Positions 26,498 through 35,503 are shown, counted from the first letter of the stretch. The stretch: 64,000 nt of DNA from Hymenobacter latericoloratus (GCF_014199535.1 NZ_JACHNV010000002.1:868001-932000), one strand, 5' to 3'. Notes: generated from the sequence alone by a model not told the origin. Translations and numbers: made by a program.

Positions 26498-27064
26498 ATG
26501 AAAATCCTCGTCATTGATAACTACGACTCCTTCACCTACAATCTTGTGCAGGTGCTGCGAGAACTGGGTCATACGGATAACGTCACGGTGATTCGTAACG
26601 ACAAGCTGGCGGTGGAAGACGTGGCCGGCTACGATGCCGTGCTGCTGTCCCCCGGTCCGGGTGTACCAGCTGATGCCGGGCTGATGCCGGAAATCATTCG
26701 CCAGTACGCCCCCACCAAGCGCATGTTGGGTGTGTGCCTGGGCCACCAGGGCCTGGCCGAAAGCTTCGGCGGCGAGCTATACAATATGCCCGATGTGCTC
26801 CACGGTTTGGCCACCGACGCCCAGGTAACGGCCGAGGACCGCCTGTTTGCCGGCTTGCCCCCGCAATTCAAGGTAGGGCGCTACCACTCCTGGAGCGTGC
26901 TGCCGGAGTCGGTGCCGGCGGCGCTGGAAGTAACGGCCGTGGATGCCAACGGCCAGGTGCTGGCCTTCCGCCACCGCGAGTACGACGTGCGCGGCGTGCA
27001 GTTCCACCCCGAGTCCATCCTGACCGAGCACGGCCACCAGATGCTGGCCAACTGGTTGGCCTGA
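26498..27064 (+). CDS. trpG: Anthranilate synthase component II (glutamine amidotransferase)
   Basis: 188 residues, class I glutamine amidotransferase. It starts KILVIDNYDSFTYNLVQ as in TrpG/PabA. The catalytic triad is C80 in GVCLGHQG, H170 and E172 in QFHPES; the oxyanion element LLSPGPG lies near residue 50. It delivers ammonia from glutamine to TrpE. It could also serve para-aminobenzoate synthesis, as TrpG does in some bacteria. It lies 117 bp after trpE with a palindromic repeat in the gap. Confidence 0.95.
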   Translation: MKILVIDNYDSFTYNLVQVLRELGHTDNVTVIRNDKLAVEDVAGYDAVLLSPGPGVPADAGLMPEIIRQYAPTKRMLGVCLGHQGLAESFGGELYNMPDVLHGLATDAQVTAEDRLFAGLPPQFKVGRYHSWSVLPESVPAALEVTAVDANGQVLAFRHREYDVRGVQFHPESILTEHGHQMLANWLA

Positions 27065-27160
27065 CCTACGAGGGTAGGCGCTTGCCTGCCCAACCACTGC
27101 TCTTCTTTCGATTCCCACCCAAACAGCTGAACGCTCCCGGCCGCCAGCTACCCCTCATAC

Positions 27161-28174
27161 GTGAAACAGATCCTGAATCAACTCTTCGACCAGCAGCAGC
27201 TCACCCACGCCGAGGCGCACGAGGCCATGCTGCGCATCGGGCAGGGCGAGGCCAACGCCTCGGAAATGGCGGCCTTCATGACGGTGTACCGCATGCGGCC
27301 CATTGCCGTGCCGGAGTTGGCCGGCTTCCGTGAAGCTCTGCTGAGTTTGAGCCGCGACCCGGAGCTGGGTACCCACGACACGGTAGATATTGTGGGCACC
27401 GGCGGCGACGGCAAAGACACGCTCAACATCAGCACGCTGGCCTGCTTTGTGGTGGCCGGCGCGGGCTACAAAGTAACCAAGCACGGCAACATTGGGGTAT
27501 CGTCGGTGTGCGGGTCGTCGGATGTGCTGGCCCAGTTGGGCGTTGATTTTGGGGTAGGGAACGACGTGCTGAAGCAGCAGTTGGAACAGGCTAATGTCTG
27601 CTTTCTGCACGCGCCCTCCTTCCACCCAGCCATGCGCTACGCTGGCCCGGTGCGGCGGGAGCTGGGGGTGCGCACCTTCTTTAATATCCTGGGCCCCCTG
27701 ATTAACCCGGCCCGCCCGAAACACCAGGTGGCCGGCACATTCAGCCTGGAGCTGCTGCGCCTCTACCACTACCTGCTGCAGCAAACCGAAACCCGCTACG
27801 CCGTGGTGCACGCCCTCGATGGCTACGATGAACTCTCGCTAACCGGGGCCGCCAAGCTGGCCACGCCCGCCGGCGAGCAGCTCCTCTCGGCCACCGACCT
27901 GGGCCTGACCGCTACCCGCCCCGAAGAGCTGGCCGGCGGCCGCACCCCGCAGGAGTCGGCCAAGCTGTTTCTGGAGGTGCTGGAAGGCTGCGCCACCCGC
28001 GCCCAGCGCGACGTAGTAACGGCCAACGCGGCCCTGGCTATTGGTTGCCTGGAGCCCACGTTCAGCTTTGCTGAGGCCCTGGCCGCCGCCCAGGAATCTT
28101 TGGATTCTGGTCGGGCCCGGCAGGCCCTGCGCAAGCTGGTGGCCGTCACGCACAGCCACGCAACTACCTTATAG
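27161..28174 (+). CDS. trpD: Anthranilate phosphoribosyltransferase
   Basis: 337 residues starting at GTG (27161), which aligns with the usual family start MKQILNQL. It transfers the phosphoribosyl group from PRPP to anthranilate. The glycosyl transferase family 3 N-terminal helical domain (1-65) is followed by the PRPP-binding loop VGTGGDGKDTLNIST (about 75-90), the segment KHGNIGVSSVCGSSDVLAQLG and the metal-binding DGYDELSLTG. It is 96 bp after trpG. The end of the protein (SHATTL) lies 139 bp before trpC. Confidence 0.95.
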   Translation: MKQILNQLFDQQQLTHAEAHEAMLRIGQGEANASEMAAFMTVYRMRPIAVPELAGFREALLSLSRDPELGTHDTVDIVGTGGDGKDTLNISTLACFVVAGAGYKVTKHGNIGVSSVCGSSDVLAQLGVDFGVGNDVLKQQLEQANVCFLHAPSFHPAMRYAGPVRRELGVRTFFNILGPLINPARPKHQVAGTFSLELLRLYHYLLQQTETRYAVVHALDGYDELSLTGAAKLATPAGEQLLSATDLGLTATRPEELAGGRTPQESAKLFLEVLEGCATRAQRDVVTANAALAIGCLEPTFSFAEALAAAQESLDSGRARQALRKLVAVTHSHATTL

Positions 28175-28313
28175 CACTGCGGAGGGTAGCGGCTAAGCCA
28201 CGGAAATACGTGGTAGCTGGCTCTCTTTTCTCCTGAATACTGTTCACCCAATTCCTTGCCGCCAGGTAGGAATTCACCTTCAAACCCCGCCGCAATCCAT
28301 CGGCGGCCCGCCA

Positions 28314-29129
28314 ATGCCTACGATTCTCGACCAAATCATTGCTCACAAGCGCCAGGAAGTAGCCGACCGCCAAAGCCTGGTGCCGGTAAAGCTGCTGGAA
28401 AAAAGCCTGTACATGCAAAGCCAGCCCTTAAGCCTGCGCCGCTACCTGCTGCGCGAAGACCTGAGCGGCATTATCGCGGAGTTCAAGCGCAAATCGCCGA
28501 GCAAGGGCTTCATTAACCCTCATGCCCCGGTAGAGCGCACTACGCTGGGCTATATGCAGGCCGGCGCCTCAGCCTTGTCGGTGCTGACGGATACGGAGTT
28601 TTTCGGGGGTAGGAACGAGGACCTGATTACGGCTCGTCGCTTCAATTTCTGCCCCATTCTGCGCAAGGATTTTGTGGTGGACGAGTACCAGATTCTGGAA
28701 GCCAAAAGCATTGGGGCCGATGCCGTGCTGCTGATTGCGGCCGTGTTGTCGGGTGAGGAAGTGCTGCGCCTGGGCCGCCTGGCCAAAAGCCTGGGCTTAG
28801 AAGTGCTACTGGAAATCCATAACGCCGAAGAGTTGGATAAGACCCTGCACCCCGACGCGGTGAGCCTGGTGGGCGTGAACAACCGTAACCTCCACGACTT
28901 CAGCGTGAGCCTCGACACGTCGGGCGAGCTGGCCCAGCGCATCCCCGATGAGTTTGTGAAAGTGACGGAAAGCGGCCTCACTTCGGCTGCCGACATGGAG
29001 GCCCTGCGCCAGGTAGGCTACCGTGGCTTCCTCATCGGTGAGACGTTCATGCGTCACTCCCGCCCCGAAAAAGCCTGTGCCGCCCTCGTGCAGCAGCTCC
29101 GCGCCACTGAAGCCGTAACCCTACTCTAA
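28314..29129 (+). CDS. trpC: Indole-3-glycerol phosphate synthase
   Basis: 271 residues, TIM barrel. It closes the indole ring from CdRP. Signature IIAEFKRKSPSKGFI (catalytic Lys near residues 56-60), the LRKDFVVDEYQI segment with the general-acid Lys, LVGVNNRNLHDF and VTESGLTS follow in family order. It is not fused to TrpF, unlike in enterobacteria. trpF starts one base after its stop, so the two are tightly coupled. Confidence 0.96.
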   Translation: MPTILDQIIAHKRQEVADRQSLVPVKLLEKSLYMQSQPLSLRRYLLREDLSGIIAEFKRKSPSKGFINPHAPVERTTLGYMQAGASALSVLTDTEFFGGRNEDLITARRFNFCPILRKDFVVDEYQILEAKSIGADAVLLIAAVLSGEEVLRLGRLAKSLGLEVLLEIHNAEELDKTLHPDAVSLVGVNNRNLHDFSVSLDTSGELAQRIPDEFVKVTESGLTSAADMEALRQVGYRGFLIGETFMRHSRPEKACAALVQQLRATEAVTLL

Positions 29130-29130
29130 A

Positions 29131-29760
29131 ATGAGCGTGCGCCTGAAAGTCTGCGGTATGGCCCGGCCCGACAACCTGCGGGCGGTAGCCGCCCTGCGCC
29201 CCGACTTTCTGGGCTTCATCTTCTACCCCAAGTCCCGGCGCTACGCTGCTCCTACGCTCAATCCCGCTGATGCCGCCGCGGTGCCGGCCAGTATCCAGAA
29301 AGTGGGTGTGTTTGTGGATGAGGATATGGCCGTTATTCAACAGCGCATCACCGAGTACGGCCTGCAGGCCGTGCAGCTCCACGGCTCGGAAACCCCCGAA
29401 ACCTGCGGGTTGCTGCGCGCTACGGGGGTAGCGGTTATTAAGGCCTTTGCAGTGAGGGAGCAATTCGACTTCGAGCGGTTGCGGCCTTACGTGGGGGTAG
29501 TTGACTACTTCCTCTTTGACACGGCTGGTGCCCAGCCTGGCGGCAACGGCACCGCCTTCGATTGGCAGCTGCTGCAGAATTACGCCTTGCCAGTGCCTTA
29601 TTTCCTGGCGGGCGGGCTGGCCCTGGAACACGCTGATACACTGCGCAACCTGCAGCTCCCTGGCCTGTTCGCCCTGGACCTGAATAGCAAATTTGAAACG
29701 GAGCCCGGCCTGAAAGACGCCGATTTACTGCATCAGATGTTTAGTCAGCTACGAGCCTGA
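29131..29760 (+). CDS. trpF: Phosphoribosylanthranilate isomerase
   Basis: 209 residues, TIM barrel. It performs the Amadori rearrangement of PRA to CdRP. The catalytic Cys is in VCGMARPDN (C8), the general acid Asp is in LFDTAGAQPGGNGTAFDW (about residues 128-145), and a phosphate-binding FLAGGLALEH segment follows. The protein starts one base after the trpC stop. A 104-bp gap to trpB holds no supported gene. It is intact and of usual length. Confidence 0.95.
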   Translation: MSVRLKVCGMARPDNLRAVAALRPDFLGFIFYPKSRRYAAPTLNPADAAAVPASIQKVGVFVDEDMAVIQQRITEYGLQAVQLHGSETPETCGLLRATGVAVIKAFAVREQFDFERLRPYVGVVDYFLFDTAGAQPGGNGTAFDWQLLQNYALPVPYFLAGGLALEHADTLRNLQLPGLFALDLNSKFETEPGLKDADLLHQMFSQLRA

Positions 29761-29864
29761 TAAAATTTCGCGCAGAGCCTTGCAATGGAAAAAACGCCGC
29801 GCTTCGCGGTGGGCCTTCCGTGTGAAATCCTGCGCTACCCACCCCGAAACTTGCGAGAAACCTC

Positions 29865-31061
29865 ATGCCTACTACCTATCAACAACCCACGGAGCGCGGC
29901 TACTACGGCCAATTCGGCGGCGCCTTCATCCCGGAAATGCTCTACCCCAACGTGGAAGAGCTGCGCCAACAATACCTCGATATTCTGGCTGACCCCGCGT
30001 TTCAGCAGGAGTACCAGCAGCTGCTCCGCGACTACGTGGGCCGGCCTACCCCTTTGTTCGAGGCTAAGCGCCTGTCGGAGAAGTATAACACCCGCGTGTA
30101 CCTCAAGCGGGAGGACCTTTGCCACACCGGGGCCCACAAGGTAAATAACACCGTCGGGCAAATTTTGCTGGCCAAGCGCCTGGGCAAAACCCGCATCATC
30201 GCCGAAACCGGGGCGGGCCAGCACGGCGTGGCTACGGCTACGGTGTGCGCCCTCATGGGCATGCAGTGCATTGTGTACATGGGCGAAATCGACATGGAGC
30301 GCCAGAAGCCCAACGTGTACCGCATGCGCTTGCTGGGTGCCGAAGTGCGGGCCGCTATGAGCGGTAGCCGCACCCTCAAAGACGCCACCAACGAAGCCAT
30401 CCGCGACTGGATTTCCAACCCCGTCGATACCCATTATATCATCGGCTCGGTAGTCGGCCCGCACCCGTACCCCGATCTGGTGGCGCGGCTGCAGGCGGTT
30501 ATCAGTGAGGAGATGCGCAAGCAGCTGCTGGAAAAAACCGGCTCCGAGCTGCCCGACTACGTGGTAGCATGCGTGGGCGGCGGCTCCAATGCGGCCGGCG
30601 CGTTCTACCATTTCCTGGAAGAGCCGTCGGTGAAGCTGGTGGCGGTGGAAGCGGCCGGGCACGGCGTCAACTCGGGGCACTCGGCGGCTACCTCGGTGCT
30701 GGGCAAGCCGGGCATTATTCACGGCTCGCGCACCCTGCTCATGCAGGACGAGGACGGCCAGATTACCGAACCGTACTCCCTGTCGGCCGGCCTCGACTAC
30801 CCCGGTATCGGGCCCTTGCACGCCTTCCTGGCCGATTCCGGTCGGGCCCGGTTTATCAGCATTGAGGACGAGGACGCGCTGCGCGCCGTGGCCGAACTGA
30901 GCCGTCTGGAAGGCATCATTCCGGCCCTGGAAACCGCCCACGCCCTGGCTGCCCTGGGCCAGTTGGGTGCCGGCCCCGACGACGTAGTGGTGGTAAACCT
31001 CTCGGGCCGCGGCGACAAAGACCTGGAAACTTACCTTAAGTACGCCGATACCATTCTGTAA
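29865..31061 (+). CDS. trpB: Tryptophan synthase beta chain
   Basis: 398 residues, a PLP enzyme. The Schiff-base Lys is K92 in [11 protein letters not shown], followed by [14 protein letters not shown], which holds the catalytic Glu, and the phosphate-binding loop GGGSNAAG (about residues 233-240). It condenses indole with L-serine. It has a normal TrpB1-type length and motifs. It forms the alpha2-beta2 complex with TrpA, encoded 123 bp downstream across a palindromic repeat. Confidence 0.97.
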   Translation: MPTTYQQPTERGYYGQFGGAFIPEMLYPNVEELRQQYLDILADPAFQQEYQQLLRDYVGRPTPLFEAKRLSEKYNTRVYLKREDLCHTGAHKVNNTVGQILLAKRLGKTRIIAETGAGQHGVATATVCALMGMQCIVYMGEIDMERQKPNVYRMRLLGAEVRAAMSGSRTLKDATNEAIRDWISNPVDTHYIIGSVVGPHPYPDLVARLQAVISEEMRKQLLEKTGSELPDYVVACVGGGSNAAGAFYHFLEEPSVKLVAVEAAGHGVNSGHSAATSVLGKPGIIHGSRTLLMQDEDGQITEPYSLSAGLDYPGIGPLHAFLADSGRARFISIEDEDALRAVAELSRLEGIIPALETAHALAALGQLGAGPDDVVVVNLSGRGDKDLETYLKYADTIL

Positions 31062-31074
31062 AGCGCAAACCGTC

Positions 31075-31173
31075 TGTCATCCTGAGCCCAAGCGAAGGAC
31101 CTTATCACATCTGAATTATTACCGACAACTCGTTCAGGCGTGATAGGGTCCTTCGCTCCCGCTCAGGATGACA
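31075..31173. repeat. Inverted repeat between trpB and trpA
   Basis: TGTCATCCTGAG at 31075-31086 pairs with CTCAGGATGACA at 31162-31173; inner arms GCGAAGGACC and GGTCCTTCGC add to the stem. It is part of the GTCAT-ended intergenic repeat family found at several places in this window. It reaches to within 12 bases of the trpA start. Confidence 0.75.
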
Positions 31174-31184
31174 GAATTGATGAT

Positions 31185-31964
31185 ATGAACCGAATCAAAA
31201 ACGCCTTCGAGAAAAAGCAGAAAGGCCTGCTCAATGTGTATTTCACTGCCGGCTACCCCAGCCTGCACGACACGGTGCCGCTCATTAAGTCGCTGACCCA
31301 GGCCGGGGCCGACCTCATCGAAATCGGCATGCCATTTTCCGATCCGCTGGCCGATGGTCCCGTGATTCAGGCCAGCAGCACGGCGGCCTTGCAGAACGGC
31401 ATGAACATGCGCGTGCTGTTCCGGCAGCTGGAAGGCATCCGGCAGGAAGTCCCCGAAACGCCCATTCTGCTCATGGGCTACCTCAACCCGGTGATGCAGT
31501 TCGGGGTGGAGAATTTCTGCCGCGAAGCTGCCGAAGCCGGCGTAGATGGCGTGATTCTGCCCGACCTGCCCCTCGACGACTACGTGGCCGAGTACCAGGA
31601 AATGTTCCGGCGCTACAACCTGCGGCCGGTATTCCTCATCACGCCCCAAACCGCCCCGGAGCGTATCCGCCGCATTGATGAGCTGACGGATTCTTTTCTC
31701 TACCTCGTGTCGGGGCCCGGAACCACGGGCGGCGCCAACACCCAGGCCGAAGGGGTGCAGGAAGCCTACTTTGAACGCATTGGAGCCATGAACCTGCGCA
31801 ACCCCCGCCTCATCGGCTTCGGCATCGGCGACAAAGGTTCTTTCCGGCGCGCCTGCGAGTACGCCGAGGGCGCCATCATCGGCTCGGCCCTGATTCGGGC
31901 CCTGGAAGGCACTGATGATGCGCCGGCCGCCGCCGCTCGGTTTGTGCAGTCAGTACTTAACTAA
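31185..31964 (+). CDS. trpA: Tryptophan synthase alpha chain
   Basis: 259 residues from the ATG at 31185. The frame is open back to 31140, but that part runs through the inverted repeat and does not match the family, while MNRIKNAFEKKQKGLLNVYF does. It cleaves indole-3-glycerol phosphate to indole, which passes to TrpB. The catalytic residues are E46 in LIEIGMPFSDP and D57 in PLADGP. The phosphate-binding GIGD segment is near residue 207. It is the last trp gene. Confidence 0.96.
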   Translation: MNRIKNAFEKKQKGLLNVYFTAGYPSLHDTVPLIKSLTQAGADLIEIGMPFSDPLADGPVIQASSTAALQNGMNMRVLFRQLEGIRQEVPETPILLMGYLNPVMQFGVENFCREAAEAGVDGVILPDLPLDDYVAEYQEMFRRYNLRPVFLITPQTAPERIRRIDELTDSFLYLVSGPGTTGGANTQAEGVQEAYFERIGAMNLRNPRLIGFGIGDKGSFRRACEYAEGAIIGSALIRALEGTDDAPAAAARFVQSVLN

Positions 31965-31967
31965 GAT

Positions 31968-32055
31968 TTCCCGCAGAGGGCGCAGAGGTTTCCGCAGAGG
32001 ACGCGGAGGTCGTTCTTCTGCGCCCTCTGCGCAACCTCTGCGTCCTCTGCGGGAA
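31968..32055. repeat. CGCAGAGG tandem and inverted repeat
   Basis: Several near-copies of CGCAGAGG in one orientation are followed by copies of the complement CCTCTGCG, bounded by TTCCCGCAGAGG (31968-31979) and CCTCTGCGGGAA (32044-32055). No gene is present. It can fold into a long hairpin between trpA and the DAHP synthase gene. Confidence 0.75.
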
Positions 32056-32068
32056 CCTCCGAAAGAAC

Positions 32069-33082
32069 ATGATCATCCAACTTGACCCTAGCATTAGCGA
32101 AGCCGCGCAGGCAACTATTGAAGCCCACATCAAGGCTCTCAAATACAAAGTCACCGACGTTAAAACCCAGCGGGCTCACTACCTCGTGGCCATCGGCAAA
32201 GCCGATATAGACCTGCGCACCATTGGGCAGTTGCCGGGCATTCTCGACATTCATCAGGTGTCTGACGACTACCAGCTGGTGTCCCGGAAATGGCGCGTGC
32301 GCCCTACCGTGCTTGACCTTGGCGACGGGGTGCGGGTGGGAGAGGGTAGCCTCACGCTGGCCGCCGGCCCGTGTAGTATCGAGAATGAGCAGCAGATGGA
32401 GCTGATTATGCAGCACCTCGTGGATAACGACGTGCGCATCATGCGCGGGGGCGTGTTCAAGCCCCGCTCTTCGCCGTACTCGTTCCGGGGGCTGGGCATG
32501 GAAGGGCTGAAGCTGTTTCACCAGATGGCGCGGGCACGGGGTATCAAAATCGTGACCGAAGTCATGCAGGTCTCGCAGGTAGAAGAAATGCGCGACTACG
32601 TGGATGTGTTCCAGGTAGGGGCGCGCAACACCCAAAATTTCAACCTGCTCGACGCCCTGGGCGGGGTTGATAAGCCGGTGCTGATTAAGCGCGGCATCTC
32701 CGGCACCATTGAGGAACTGCTGTCGTCGGCGGAGTACGTGTTTTCGGGCGGCAATGAAAAGCTGATTCTCTGCGAGCGGGGCATCCGGACCTTCGAAACG
32801 GCCTCGCGCAATACCCTGGATTTGAACGCCGTACCTATTCTGAAGGAGAAAACCCACCTGCCCGTCATCGTGGACCCATCCCACGGCATCGGCATCCGGG
32901 ACTACGTGCCTTCCATGGCCCTGGCCGCTGTAATGGCCGGCGCCGACGGCATTATCTACGAGGCCCACGAGAAGCCCGAAGAAGCCGCCTCCGACGGTGC
33001 CCAAACCCTGAACTTCCAGGAATCGGAGCGCCTGATCCGCAATCTGCGCAAGGTGTACCAACTGCGCCAGGAGCTGGAGTAG
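32069..33082 (+). CDS. aroF: 3-deoxy-7-phosphoheptulonate synthase, type I-beta (with ferredoxin-like domain)
   Basis: 337 residues. It catalyses PEP plus erythrose-4-phosphate to DAHP, the first step of the shikimate pathway feeding chorismate to TrpE. The N-terminal ferredoxin-like regulatory domain (about 1-70) is of the Thermotoga type; the DAHPS/KDO8P barrel (about 85-337) contains AAGPCSIENEQQM, GGVFKPRSSPYSF, a QVGARNTQNF segment, PVLIKRG and VDPSHGIG. The ferredoxin-like domain is an allosteric aromatic amino acid sensor in homologues. There is no chorismate mutase fusion. Located after trpA across a repeat, it may be read with the operon. The symbol is by family and is not certain. 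Confidence 0.93.
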   Translation: MIIQLDPSISEAAQATIEAHIKALKYKVTDVKTQRAHYLVAIGKADIDLRTIGQLPGILDIHQVSDDYQLVSRKWRVRPTVLDLGDGVRVGEGSLTLAAGPCSIENEQQMELIMQHLVDNDVRIMRGGVFKPRSSPYSFRGLGMEGLKLFHQMARARGIKIVTEVMQVSQVEEMRDYVDVFQVGARNTQNFNLLDALGGVDKPVLIKRGISGTIEELLSSAEYVFSGGNEKLILCERGIRTFETASRNTLDLNAVPILKEKTHLPVIVDPSHGIGIRDYVPSMALAAVMAGADGIIYEAHEKPEEAASDGAQTLNFQESERLIRNLRKVYQLRQELE

Positions 33083-33099
33083 ATTCCGGGTTTCTGTTC

Positions 33100-33152
33100 C
33101 GAACCGCCCCGCACTGCCCTTTCGGAAGGGGGAGTGCGGGGCGGTTCGCGTT
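33100..33152 (+). terminator. Long hairpin after the DAHP synthase gene
   Basis: CGAACCGCCCCGCACT at 33100-33115 and AGTGCGGGGCGGTTCG at 33133-33148 pair perfectly (16 bp). Only a weak T-tract (GTTCTT) follows, so terminator strength is uncertain, but the position at the end of the operon fits. Confidence 0.6.
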
Positions 33153-33171
33153 CTTCCGGTAGCTTTAGGAC

Positions 33172-34428
33172 ATGGCCTTTACATTCAACCTGTATAGCAG
33201 TTTGCTGCTGCCGTTCTTTTTGCAGGGAATGGTAGTGGGCGTGGTAATGCTGGTGCGCCGGCACCGGGAAGAAGCGGCGGCTGATGGGTGGCTGGCCTTG
33301 TTGCTGCTTCTGCAGGCGGTGCGCCTGGCGCAGTGGATGCTGGGCTTCGCGGGCTGGTATGATGCTCACGATGCCACCACCACCTTCATGTTTTACTTCC
33401 CCTTCAGCAACTGGCTGGCGGTAGGGCCCGCGTTCTATTTTTACTTTCGGAGCCTCACCAACCAAGAGTTTCGGTTTAGCCGCCAGGCCGCCCGGCATTT
33501 CGTACCGGCCTTGGCGTATCTGGGGTGGAAGCTGTTCGTGTTCGGCGTGGACGTAGGGTGGCTGCACGGCGTACGCGGCCAGCCGTTGCCGTGCCATTTC
33601 AACACGAAAGGGGCGCTGGCCTGCCGGGCCGACGCCGTTGATGATTGGGTGGCCTTGCTGGGGTACCTCTCGGTGGCGGCCTACGCCTGGCTGACTCTGC
33701 GGGAGTACCGCGCGTATTCACTCTACCTCAACAACAACTTCTCGGATACCGAGCAAATTCGGTTTCGGTGGCTGCGCAACGTGCTGGTGGCCGTGCTTAT
33801 TGGTGCGGCCGTGGCCCTGGGGTTTCAGCTCGTGGACGCGGTAGTAACGCCGCTCAGCTACTACCAGGCCTGGTACGACTACCTGTTTACCGGGCTGCTG
33901 ATTTACTACCTCAGCATTGCGGGCCTGCTCACCAACCGCCGGCTCCGGGCCCTGCAGTTTCAGCCCGCGCCACCGGTTGTCTTTCCCGTTGCGGCGGAGG
34001 CACTAGCTGCGCCTACCCCCGCCGCCGCTGCCATTGCCGCTGTGCCCGCCGAAGCAAACCCGCCTACCCACGTGTCTGAGCCGGAACCGGAGCTGCTGCG
34101 TTGGACCGAGCGCCTGAACCAGCACATGGCTACCCACCGGCCCTACCTTGCTCCGGAGCTGACGCTGGGCGAGCTGGCGGCCCAGCTGCAGACCAACACC
34201 TCGTGGCTGTCCAGGGTCATCAACTCGGGCTGCGGGCAGAACTTTAATGATTACATCAACGAGTACCGGGTGCGGGAAGCCGAGCGCCGCCTGCGCGACC
34301 CGCAGTTCCGGCACTATACGCTGTTGGCAATAGCGCTGGAGTCGGGCTTCAACTCAAAATCTACCTTTAACCGGGTGTTCCGGAAGCTGCGCGGCGCTAC
34401 CCCCAGCGAAGTGGCGCGGCAGCCCTAA
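33172..34428 (+). CDS. AraC family regulator with N-terminal membrane domain
   Basis: 418 residues. The N-terminal half (about 1-245) has roughly seven hydrophobic segments, so it is membrane-bound; the C-terminal HTH_18/AraC domain (about 310-415) contains LAAQLQTNTSWLSRVINSGCGQNFNDYINEYRV and ALESGFNSKSTFNRVFRKLRGATPSEV. A proline- and alanine-rich linker (about 270-300) joins them. Membrane-anchored AraC regulators are common in Bacteroidota, with unknown signals. A TAGCTTTA element lies 12 bases before the start (33160-33167). The likely target is the direct-repeat site at 34441-34478 upstream of the next genes, or its own control region. Confidence 0.85.
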   Translation: MAFTFNLYSSLLLPFFLQGMVVGVVMLVRRHREEAAADGWLALLLLLQAVRLAQWMLGFAGWYDAHDATTTFMFYFPFSNWLAVGPAFYFYFRSLTNQEFRFSRQAARHFVPALAYLGWKLFVFGVDVGWLHGVRGQPLPCHFNTKGALACRADAVDDWVALLGYLSVAAYAWLTLREYRAYSLYLNNNFSDTEQIRFRWLRNVLVAVLIGAAVALGFQLVDAVVTPLSYYQAWYDYLFTGLLIYYLSIAGLLTNRRLRALQFQPAPPVVFPVAAEALAAPTPAAAAIAAVPAEANPPTHVSEPEPELLRWTERLNQHMATHRPYLAPELTLGELAAQLQTNTSWLSRVINSGCGQNFNDYINEYRVREAERRLRDPQFRHYTLLAIALESGFNSKSTFNRVFRKLRGATPSEVARQP

Positions 34429-34440
34429 ATGGCCCCCGAA

Positions 34441-34478
34441 TTGGGAGGTGCCAAACCATAAGTTGGGACGTGCCAAAC
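34441..34478. promoter_or_regulatory. Two 16-bp direct repeats, candidate AraC-type operator
   Basis: TTGGGAGGTGCCAAAC at 34441-34456 and TTGGGACGTGCCAAAC at 34463-34478 differ at one base. The start-to-start distance is 22 bp, about two helical turns, as expected for two AraC monomers on the same face. The site lies between the AraC gene and the 34551 gene. Confidence 0.6.
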
Positions 34479-34550
34479 GGCAAAATGAGGCGCTTTAGGG
34501 GTAGCAGGTGGGTTTCTTTGGCCCATTGTTTCACCTAACTCCTTACCGCT

Positions 34551-34961
34551 ATGCGCACCCCAAAACACCCGGGAACGTGGCTTTTGCTGCTGACCGGCCT
34601 GCTGTTTGTAACCGGCTTGCTTGCCGCCCGGCAGCCGGGTCTTCACTCCGATTTACTTATTGAGCCTGGCAAACAGTTCGTGCTGGGAGGCGGGCAGCCC
34701 GGGGCCTTCAAGGTCGAAGCCCGCAACGTGGGCAAAGTACCTGTCGAGTTTAAGGAGCGGCCCCGCGGCGGCGGCATCTTCGGTCGGGCTACGTTGGCGC
34801 CCGGCCAGCGCGCTACGCTGCGGTTCCTAGCCGGCTCCTCGGCTTTGCTGCTCAACCCTTCGGCCCAAACTGCCAACCTGAACCTGCACGTAACCGGCGA
34901 CACCCGCCTGAGTATGGGCTACGAGCCCAATGGTACCCTCGAAGCAGTCCGCAAGCCATGA
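34551..34961 (+). CDS. Small exported or membrane-anchored protein of unknown function
   Basis: 136 residues. One hydrophobic segment (about 9-26) acts as a signal or anchor; the rest is predicted to be periplasmic, with a beta-rich pattern (VLGGGQPGAFKVEARNVGKVPVEFKERP, then RATLRFLAGSSALLLNPSAQTANLNL). No family could be recognised. Its stop overlaps the start of the DoxX gene by four bases (ATGA), so they form a two-gene unit behind the AraC-like regulator and its direct-repeat site. Confidence 0.65.
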   Translation: MRTPKHPGTWLLLLTGLLFVTGLLAARQPGLHSDLLIEPGKQFVLGGGQPGAFKVEARNVGKVPVEFKERPRGGGIFGRATLAPGQRATLRFLAGSSALLLNPSAQTANLNLHVTGDTRLSMGYEPNGTLEAVRKP

Positions 34962-35503
34962 AAAAGCTACTATTCGGGGCTGCCCCGCTTTCTTCCCGCG
35001 CCGCCGATGTAACCTGGTTGTTGTTCCGGCTGCACCTGGGGCTGTCCATTGCCATTGGGGCCGGCTGGTCTAAGCTGGTAAACCTGACTACCGCTACCGA
35101 GGCGGAAAAGATGGTTGGCGGTGCCGGCAGCCCGCCCGACTGGTTTGTGCAGCAGGTGGCCGACCTGGGCTTTACCCTGCCTTCGGCCTATTTCTGGGCG
35201 GTGCTGGCGGTCTGGGGCGAGTTTGCGGGCGGCTTATTGGTTGCGCTGGGACTTGGTACCCGCCTGGCGGCCTTTCAGCTGGCGGTGCAGTTTCTGGTTA
35301 TTGCGTTTTTTTGGTACGACAAGCCCGAGCCTTTACTAGGAATGTATTACCAGCAGCTGCTGTTCTGGGCGTTTGTGCTGGTAACCGGGGTAGGGGGCGG
35401 GCGCTACTCGGCTGACTACTGGATTTGGAAGCGGGCCACAGCCCGGCTGAATCCACCTGCCGCCCGAGCTGCAACGCTGCCGGCCATACCTGTAGCCGGG
35501 TAA
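34958..35503 (+). CDS. DoxX family membrane protein
   Basis: 181 residues. Four hydrophobic helices (about 19-39, 74-94, 98-118, 125-147) fit the DoxX fold, with GWSKLVNL and the motif EFAGGLLVALGLGTRLAAFQL. DoxX proteins are small membrane subunits linked to quinone or thiosulfate-related redox in a few bacteria; most have no known role. It is translationally coupled to the upstream small exported protein. The C-terminal 20 residues are Ala/Pro-rich. Confidence 0.82.
   Translation: MKKLLFGAAPLSSRAADVTWLLFRLHLGLSIAIGAGWSKLVNLTTATEAEKMVGGAGSPPDWFVQQVADLGFTLPSAYFWAVLAVWGEFAGGLLVALGLGTRLAAFQLAVQFLVIAFFWYDKPEPLLGMYYQQLLFWAFVLVTGVGGGRYSADYWIWKRATARLNPPAARAATLPAIPVAG

Noticed and set aside
29780..29992. 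Small ORF overlapping the trpF-trpB gap
   Set aside because: It reads on into trpB in another frame and has no family resemblance.
31968..32055. Possible CRISPR-like array
   Set aside because: Units are 8 bases without uniform spacers and change orientation half-way, which is a palindromic repeat and not an array.
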